Assembly (NCBI GenBank): GCA_026770615.1
Contig: MU631664.1
Coordinates: 92,208 to 105,128 of the forward strand
Reading direction: 5' to 3'
Source of the DNA: Pavlovales sp. CCMP2436
Taxonomy: Eukaryota > Haptophyta > Pavlovophyceae > Pavlovales
DNA: 12,921 nucleotides
Shown: positions 8,055 to 12,921 of the stretch, piece by piece
Numbering within the stretch: position 1 is the first letter of the stretch
Layout of the letters: each line of letters starts with the position of its first letter
Translations under genes and position numbers: made by a program
Notes under the pieces: generated by a model
Databases searched by the model: none
What the model was told of the DNA's origin: nothing
Seen by the model: only the letters and a program-made list of their open reading frames with translations

Positions 8055-8890
8055 CAACGGGTGATCTCGCCCGTCTTGTCTGACTTGGCCTCGTAGACCT
8101 ATTGTGACGGTAGTACTCTGGTACCAGCCTTTACCACCTTTTCATTGAAGGTGTTGAGGTCCCGATGCGCTTCCAGGTTGGACTCCATCGCCTCACGCCA
8201 CTTGTCCGCGTTGGGCGATGCTCTCGCCTGGCGGAAGTTGCGCGGGAGATTAACCGGAACCCCCTTGTGCGTGATGTCTATTGCCGCTCGGGTAGACGCC
8301 AGCTCAGGGGTCTTGGCTTTGCTCCTCAAAGCCCTGTCCCGCCTCAGTGGGTCGTGCTCCTTTGGCAGAGCTTGGATCGGGTTCGCCTCGACGAGGCCCG
8401 TCTCCTTCTCTCTCTCCAACATTCTTGCCCGAACGCTTGTGAGGCCATCACGACGGTCCAGTTCCTCCTCCGTGTCCTTACCACCCGTGCTCGAATCGTC
8501 ATCCGAGTAGAGGATTGGTCTGTCAACGGGGGCGGAGCCTTTGTCGGTGGCTGTCACAGGCTTGCCGGTGGTCGTTTTGACCTGCTTGTTGGAGTCGTGC
8601 GGGATGGGAGCTTGGTCGCTCCTCTTCTCGCTCGAGATCCCCTCGAACGGGTCGATGTCCACCGTCCAAGGAGTGTGGATCCCCCCCGCGGGCAGCTCTC
8701 TCTCGTAGATCTGTACGTGCCGAAAGAAGTTCACCGTGCCGTCTGCTAAGAGGACGATGTACCCAAGGATCAAGTGCATGGAATCTCCATATTGCACGCC
8801 ATCCCCTCCGCAGCCCAGAATGACTCCCCGTTCCATCGGGAGGCCTAGCTTGCCGCTCTTCTTTCGGGCCGGGCCGATGAATCCTGCAAG
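8055..8890 (-). pseudogene. Copia integrase C-terminal region and linker to reverse transcriptase
   Basis: The minus-strand frame includes GPARKKSGKLGLPMERGVILG, matching the copia 'KL..k...gvflGY' segment after the integrase core. A variable acidic linker follows (LYSDDDSSTGGKDTEEELD), then ADKWREAMESNLEAHRDLNT, which matches the conserved W..AM..E...L....T start of the copia polymerase. The frame hits TAG at 8099-8101 exactly where the family has Trp in the 'K-W-V-Y/F-K-K' string (here Q-stop-V-Y-E-A-K), then continues to the border of repeat A at 8060. Confidence 0.8.
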
Positions 8891-9672
8891 GAGCTCCGAA
8901 CACGACCAGGTGTTTCGCTGTAGGTTGTCTGCCGAAGAACATCTCATGCGGCGAGACCCAGATACGGACGTTGTCACGTACGATCTGTTGTGATGCGAGC
9001 ATGTTGCGAGCTACGCAGGCATGTCGCATCGTCCAGTGCCAGTGCCTATTTGGCACCTTGGACATGGCCAGGATTGCTCTCGTATCTGCCGAGAGGTTCC
9101 CGATGCAGCGCTCGACCTTGCCGTTGGATTCCGGCATGTCGTGCGCCGAGGTCACATTCGCTGACAATTCGAACTCAGTCAAGAGATCATCAACGTCCTT
9201 CGAGTTGAGGTTCGTGCCTCCATCCGTATGAATTCTCCGTTGCCCAAAACCCAGGCCGAGAAGGAGGTGTGCGCCCAAGCTAGGCGTGGGTGTCGAGCTT
9301 CAGGAACTACAGTCGTAGCAGACGTGCAATCTCCCTCCTATGTTTTCCGAAGTAGATCCAACCCCGGTTTGAAGCATCGTCGGGACAGACGAGTCCATAT
9401 CGCATCCCGAGAGAACTCCCATCGGTGCCGACGGGCAGGTTCACTTTCGATATCGTGAGGATGTCTAAATGAGTTATCTGACCCGGTAGTTCCGCCCTAG
9501 GCATAGGTGCGCAAAAGATTGATTTTCGCATGCGCGCGTCAGTCAATGTGCTGAGAGCAGCCTGCCGTGGCTGTCTGCTGTCCATGTCTAGGACAGACCC
9601 GCTCAAGAGCGAGCGTTGAAGCAACTGCTTGTTCACGATGCCCAATCTCGTCGACCAAAGAGCCAGCCAGTC
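8880..9672 (-). pseudogene. Copia integrase: pre-integrase region and DDE core
   Basis: Begins LWSTRLGIVNKQLLQ, the GAG-pre-integrase motif. THLDILT carries the first catalytic Asp (near 9465), followed by G.RYGLVCPDDASNRGWIYF. After a frame slip with stops near 9280-9330 comes RIHTDGGTNLNS with the second Asp (near 9223), then SNGKVERCIGNLS with the Glu (near 9112). There are 36 residues between the last Asp and Glu, close to the usual 35. HEMFFGRQP and HLVVFGAP end the core before a further frame slip near 8890. The histidines and cysteines of the N-terminal HHCC zinc site are not visible in this frame. Integrase inserts the cDNA copy into chromosomes; this copy is broken. Confidence 0.87.
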
Positions 9673-10136
9673 GTCTTCCGCCGCAAGCTTGCGGCGGGAC
9701 TGGACTTCCAGCTCGGCGTTCGACGTGGGCCCTGTACGTTTGGGTGGAGGTCAGACTGTGTCCTCTTCCCGAGACGGTTGAAGATTTGCTGTGACGGCAC
9801 CCTTGGCTGCGCGCCTCGCCCTCCCTGGTTACATCTGCCCGCGGTGCCTCTGGCGAAGCCTCGGCCTGGGATGGCAGCGCCGCCTCCGTAGCCCCCTCCG
9901 CCACGCCCTCCCTGCGACCTTGCAGTGGTGGCGTAGGCGGCACATCCCTTCTCAGCTGAGGAGGGCTGCCCCATGGGCACGACGGCGTGGTGCCGTGGCG
10001 GGAGCTGGTCCCCACGCAGGTAAATGGTGGTCTGCATCTTGGCCTGCTCGTAGATGCTCATCAGTACCCCTCCATGCCTGGAGAAGTCCACTGTCGCCCT
10101 CGTTGGCTTGAAGGCGACCGTGATGCCCTCGGCCGT
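9673..10136 (-). pseudogene. Copia pol segment between protease and integrase, Gly/Arg-rich
   Basis: On the minus strand the frame after repeat B reads EGITVAFKPTRATVDFSRHG, then IYEQAKMQTTIYLRGDQLPP. The first string fits the end of a copia protease domain (G.tv.F......). A Gly/Arg-rich stretch (RSQGGRGGGGYGGGAAIPG) follows that I do not recognise from other copia elements. Two frame changes near 9800-9700 are needed to reach the integrase frame at RRKLAAEDDWLALWSTR. The Gly-rich part could be an RGG-like RNA-binding tail or an out-of-frame artefact of GC-rich DNA. Confidence 0.55.
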
Positions 10137-10141
10137 GAAAG

Positions 10142-10458
10142 TATCGAGAGGCTAGCAGTGTTGAACGCAAGCACGAGCTAAGAGAGGATTGAAGTCCGAG
10201 ACGCGGTAAGCGTCGAAGGCAGCTAGAGAGAGAGAGAGAGAAAGAGACGTGAAGAGTCACGATGCAGAGAGCTGCAGTAAAGAGCAGTGAGGCGGCGCTG
10301 AAGCTGTGTCACAAGATCTCTTAGTAAGTAAGAGAACCTGATGAAATGCGATGAACAGGCAACGAAGCAGCCGTAGAAGACTCGAGAAGGGGCCGGGATA
10401 TTTCAATCCCGGGCAGTCCGATAGGGTACCAGACAGAGCCAGGAGTAGGCTCCCGACA
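10142..10458 (-). mobile_element. Inserted repeat B, probable solo LTR (317 bp)
   Basis: Flanked by perfect 5-bp duplications GAAAG at 10137-10141 and 10459-10463. On the minus strand it begins TGTCGGGAGCC and ends TCTCGATA. Its last ~100 bases, from a long CT-run through AGCTGCCTTCGACGC to GCTAGCCTCTCGATA, match repeat A with two substitutions and two one-base gaps. The 5' two-thirds are mostly different, apart from a short alignable start (GGCTCTGT). It also holds a 7-bp hairpin (CCGGGAT/ATCCCGG). It interrupts the protease domain of the copia element and lies in inverse orientation to repeat A. Confidence 0.85.
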
Positions 10459-10463
10459 GAAAG

Positions 10464-10765
10464 CTTACACGGCAAGGAGGGGCATCTCCATACTCGGAGC
10501 TGCCCAGCATAGCATGCGTACTGCCTGGGTGATGCCAGGTCCATAAGGAGCATGCCCTTCTCCCTGATCTCGAGGACACGCCCATCGCCCCAACGGACGC
10601 GGCCTTTCATCTTTTTCCGGGAGTGAAGCAGCTCCCTTGCTGTCATGCTCACTGTGGCACCGGAGTCGAACACAGCGTGTGTGGGCACAACGAAACTGCC
10701 ACCGGCAACGCGGCGAGCTTCGTGCTCCGCCGACGCATGGTCGTATGCGCCGGGTTGCCGAGGTT
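10464..10765 (-). pseudogene. Copia aspartic protease (retropepsin), interrupted
   Basis: HAVFDSGATVSMTARELL holds the catalytic DSG (Asp near 10666), in the context of the usual copia '(L/F)DSGAT..M' motif. VRWGDGRVLEIREKGML matches the flap segment, and SLPCKL the late 'vP.l..NLLS' strand. The domain is then cut by repeat B and resumes at EGITVAF, with a one-base slip close to the insertion. The protease would cut the Gag-Pol polyprotein as a homodimer. The frame upstream is closed by TAA at 10767-10769, while another frame carries KRYRRLNNLGNPAHTT, so a slip lies between them (around 10740). Confidence 0.85.
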
Positions 10766-10766
10766 G

Positions 10767-11732
10767 TTAAGCCGCCGGTAGCGCTTGTCGAGCTCCGACC
10801 CAGACTCGAAGTGCGCTTTGTGGGCGTCGCCGAACTCGGCGCCTGCCCTGCGTGCCATCTCGTGCGGCCCCCTTATCACGTTTGCGGCGCAAGTCGGGAG
10901 AAGACGTCGGTGTCCTCATCCGAGTCGCTGCTGGCCTCCTCCTCCCAGGAGAAGATAGCTCTCGCCCTCCGCTCGAGCGGATGGCATTCTCCGCGGATGT
11001 GATCCACTTCTGCGTCGAGAAGCAAATGTCACACAGAACTGCTGCGCTGTGTCTCTCCCCGACCCACTCCGCGAGTAGAACCATCGTCGAAGCGCTCGAT
11101 CTGTAGAGGTAATTGTCCTCGTCGCGTACGATCTGGATGTAGCGCAGCGTCTTCGCGAGGAGCCCTCCAAGCCTTTTGGTCGCTCCCGCGTCGAGGCTGA
11201 CACGAGGATCGAGCGGAAGACCCACGCGTTCGGAATTGCAGCCGTCAGCCTTGAGCTTGCTGAAGTTGCGGTGATGAGAGTCTAGCAGTCCCAGCAAGCT
11301 GCCCACTTGCGAGTGCTTGATCGGCTCCTCCTCATCGCTGTCAAAGTCGGAGTTCTCTTTCAGCCCTGGCACTTCTTCGTCCGCTTGCTGCGGTCTCAGT
11401 GCGTTGCGTAACAGCCCGTTTCCCAGCTGGGGTGGTGGCTGCGGCTTCGGTGCGCGCGGCGGCGGCAAGCCTCCCAGCGGGGTAGGCGGCGGCGGCGACA
11501 CGCTGTCGCTCGGCGTCTGCGGTTCGCCGACGTCCACATCTCGGTTTTCGAAATTGAACTGGTCAAGGTCAAACTTTACCACTCCTCTCGAGTAGGCGTC
11601 CCCTTTCAGCTCCAATCCGAGGCACACCACTGTCTGTGACATGTCAACGGCAGCTCCCTTGGAACCCATCTCGTTGGTCTCGGCCGTAGGCTTGTTGAGA
11701 AATCCCAAAGGCTTGTTTTGAACGCTCAAAGG
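10767..11732 (-). pseudogene. Long region between zinc knuckle and protease of the copia element
   Basis: Continuous with the Gag frame except for a TAG at 11733-11735. It contains KFDLDQFNFENRDVDVGEPQ, a Pro-rich stretch (PPPPTPLGGLPPP near 11490-11420), an acidic run (DFDSDEEEP near 11340) and a folded-looking part (AKTLRYIQIVRDEDNYLYRS, LLAEWVGERHSAAVLCDICF, STQKWITSAENAIRSS). After a frame slip near 10975 another acidic stretch follows (SSDSDEDTD), then, in a third frame, GAEFGDAHKAHFESGSELDK. I do not recognise a domain. It is far longer than the spacer usually found between zinc knuckle and protease in copia elements. Confidence 0.6.
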
Positions 11733-11735
11733 CTA

Positions 11736-12821
11736 GGTGAGGACGCACAAAGTCTCGATTTCCGCACAGGGAGGCTTCTTGAGGGCGAGGAAGTGCTTGT
11801 TCTTCTCTCCCAAAGTCATCTGGTTGAGGCCCACCTCGTAGTCCTCGGACGAAGGCTTGTTCACCTTGCGCCCTTCCCGTGCGGCTACCACCGCGTCGCA
11901 GGCAGCCAACAGGCTGTCCGCCTCTGCCAGCAGAAAGAACTCTTCTACTGAACAAGTGGAAGCTAGGACGTAGCGGAGAGATTTTACCTGCCGTGTCACT
12001 CCCTCTGCCTCTCCCCACAGCTCACCCATCCTGACTACTAAAAGGGCAAGCTTGCTCTTAAAGATTGTGGATAGTTTATTGAAAGGAGTAGACAGAGGGC
12101 ACAGCACCTCTCCAATTTCTCCGGGCTCGAGCTGCAGCTGCAGCTCGGGTGGCTCGAGCATTAGCTCGCACGGCTCAACCAGCATCTCGAGCGGCTCGAC
12201 CAGCGGCTTCGTCATTGGCCCCGCAAGGATAGTGGAGAGCAAGTCGGCACGAAATACTTTTGCACCCTGCTCCTCTTCCTCCACTTGGTCCGCCCAATTG
12301 TCGTTGCTGAAGCCGAACGAAAGTACCGCGTTGGCCGCGCGACTCTCCCTGGGGCAAGAATTCTTCGTCCCCTTGGCCTGCTCGTCACGCCTCTGCTTCA
12401 TGAAGAGGCTGTGCTTTTGCTGAGCAGCGTGCGCTCCCGGTCTCGTACACTTGTTCAAGAAGTGATCGAGACTTCCGCAGTTGGTACACGCCCCATTCCC
12501 AGGGTATGCCTTTTGCAACTTGCGCATGTCGGCGTGGTCGTGGTCAGTCACAGCGCGCTTCTCGTAGACCGGCGGAGCGTAAGTCGGCTGCCGCTTGATC
12601 AGCGGATTGCCGTTCGCCTGTGGTCGAGGAAACGTGCGCGGCGTCGGACAATTCGGTGGGTGGTCTGCTGTCGCCACCCTCACATTCTCCAGACGCGCCC
12701 CCTTCTGTCCTCCAAACCGGTCGGAAGGGTGCCCGAGGACGGGTGTGTCCACGATGTTGTGGACCACCGTCTTGAGCTGCGCTACCGTCTCCGCAGTGAC
12801 GCTCTTCGGAGGCACACGCAT
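11736..12821 (-). pseudogene. Copia Gag, nucleocapsid part with CCHC zinc knuckle
   Basis: ATG at 12821 opens a frame of 362 codons. Residues 112-125 (12447-12488) hold C-x2-C-x4-H-x4-C (CTNCGSLDHFLNKC), the zinc knuckle that packages element RNA. Downstream lie a Leu-Glu-Pro-rich stretch (near 12205-12110) and a helical tail (LRYVLASTCSVEEFFLLAEA). The true start is probably upstream of the window: both this frame and another one remain open to 12921, and the other reads FFPSLAYFRLLKSLPTG, which looks more like the end of a copia Gag capsid domain, so a slip near 12830 is likely. The frame ends at a single TAG (11733-11735), after which the same frame stays open for another ~320 codons. Confidence 0.8.
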
Positions 12822-12921
12822 GCCCTCTGTGTAGAGGGTGCAACCACCGGGTTCCCGTCGGTAGGCTCTTGAGGAGGCGAAAGTACGCGAGCGAGGGGAA
12901 GAAGTTCTGTTGAATACGCCG

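Larger units (their letters stand above)
6758..12921 (-). mobile_element. Ty1/copia-type LTR retrotransposon, degraded and partial
   Basis: Reading right to left, the order is zinc knuckle (12.47 kb), aspartic protease (10.67 kb), integrase (9.67-8.9 kb), reverse transcriptase (7.79-6.85 kb), RNase H start (6.82 kb). Integrase before reverse transcriptase is diagnostic of copia rather than gypsy elements. No flanking LTR of the element itself is seen: the 5' end lies beyond base 12921, and the 3' end is lost inside RNase H. The pol frame has several single-base slips and TAG codons at 11733-11735 and 8099-8101. Two foreign repeats are inserted at 10142-10458 and 7790-8054. The copy as written cannot make a complete polyprotein. 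Confidence 0.9.

Noticed and set aside
5608..11011. A 16-base identity GATGTGATCCACTTCT at 5608-5623 and 10996-11011, coding KWITS in both genes
   Set aside because: The similarity does not extend on either side, and the surrounding proteins are unrelated; most likely chance with a common codon choice.
1..12921. tRNA, rRNA or other structured RNA genes
   Set aside because: No cloverleaf-like arms, TTCGA-type T-loop context or rRNA core sequences were recognised by eye; a covariance-model scan was not possible.

Overview
This window looks like a piece of a nuclear genome from a GC-rich unicellular eukaryote. A haptophyte-like or other marine protist is a guess from base composition and element types; no marker gene fixes the taxon. 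Support for a eukaryote: spliceosomal-type GT-AG introns, a hAT-superfamily-like transposase gene with introns, a Ty1/copia-type retrotransposon, AT microsatellites inside GC-rich coding DNA, and no bacterial operon layout. Every coding signal I can support is on the minus strand. The long plus-strand open frames are shadows caused by high GC content.

Layout from left to right. (1) 1-2241, minus: a partial, unidentified gene running off the left edge. It has one clear AT-rich intron (307-564) and two apparent frame changes. It carries a conserved-looking alpha-helical/Cys region and a second Cys-rich part after the intron. (2) 2242-2648: AT-rich spacer with a 20-bp-arm perfect hairpin. (3) 2649-5948, minus: a hAT-like (DUF4371/ZNF862-type) transposase gene with a TTF-type zinc finger, two GT-AG introns, an acidic tract and a small C-terminal 'GW...Y.V.Y' module. 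It is broken by one in-frame TAA and two frame slips. (4) 5949-6336: about 23 copies of a 17-bp tandem repeat. (5) 6337-6757: spacer with palindromes and a 2 x 30-bp direct repeat. (6) 6758-12921, minus: a decayed Ty1/copia element read in the order Gag zinc knuckle, a long extra region, protease, integrase, reverse transcriptase and a truncated RNase H. It runs off the right edge.

The clearest structural discovery is that the copia element has been hit twice by members of one small repeat family (7790-8054 and 10142-10458). The two lie in opposite orientation. Each is flanked by a perfect 5-bp target duplication (CAACG and GAAAG) and ends in TATCGRGA-like inverted termini. They share a nearly identical ~100-bp pyrimidine-rich 3' half but have largely different 5' halves, as expected for solo LTRs with a conserved R-U5 and a divergent U3. 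Removing the first copy with one duplication restores the reverse-transcriptase reading frame exactly.

No host housekeeping gene, RNA gene or CRISPR array was seen. The window is best read as a mosaic of mobile-element genes, plus one possibly mobile, possibly novel gene at the left. The frequent single-base frame slips across all genes could be genuine decay or consensus error in the assembly.
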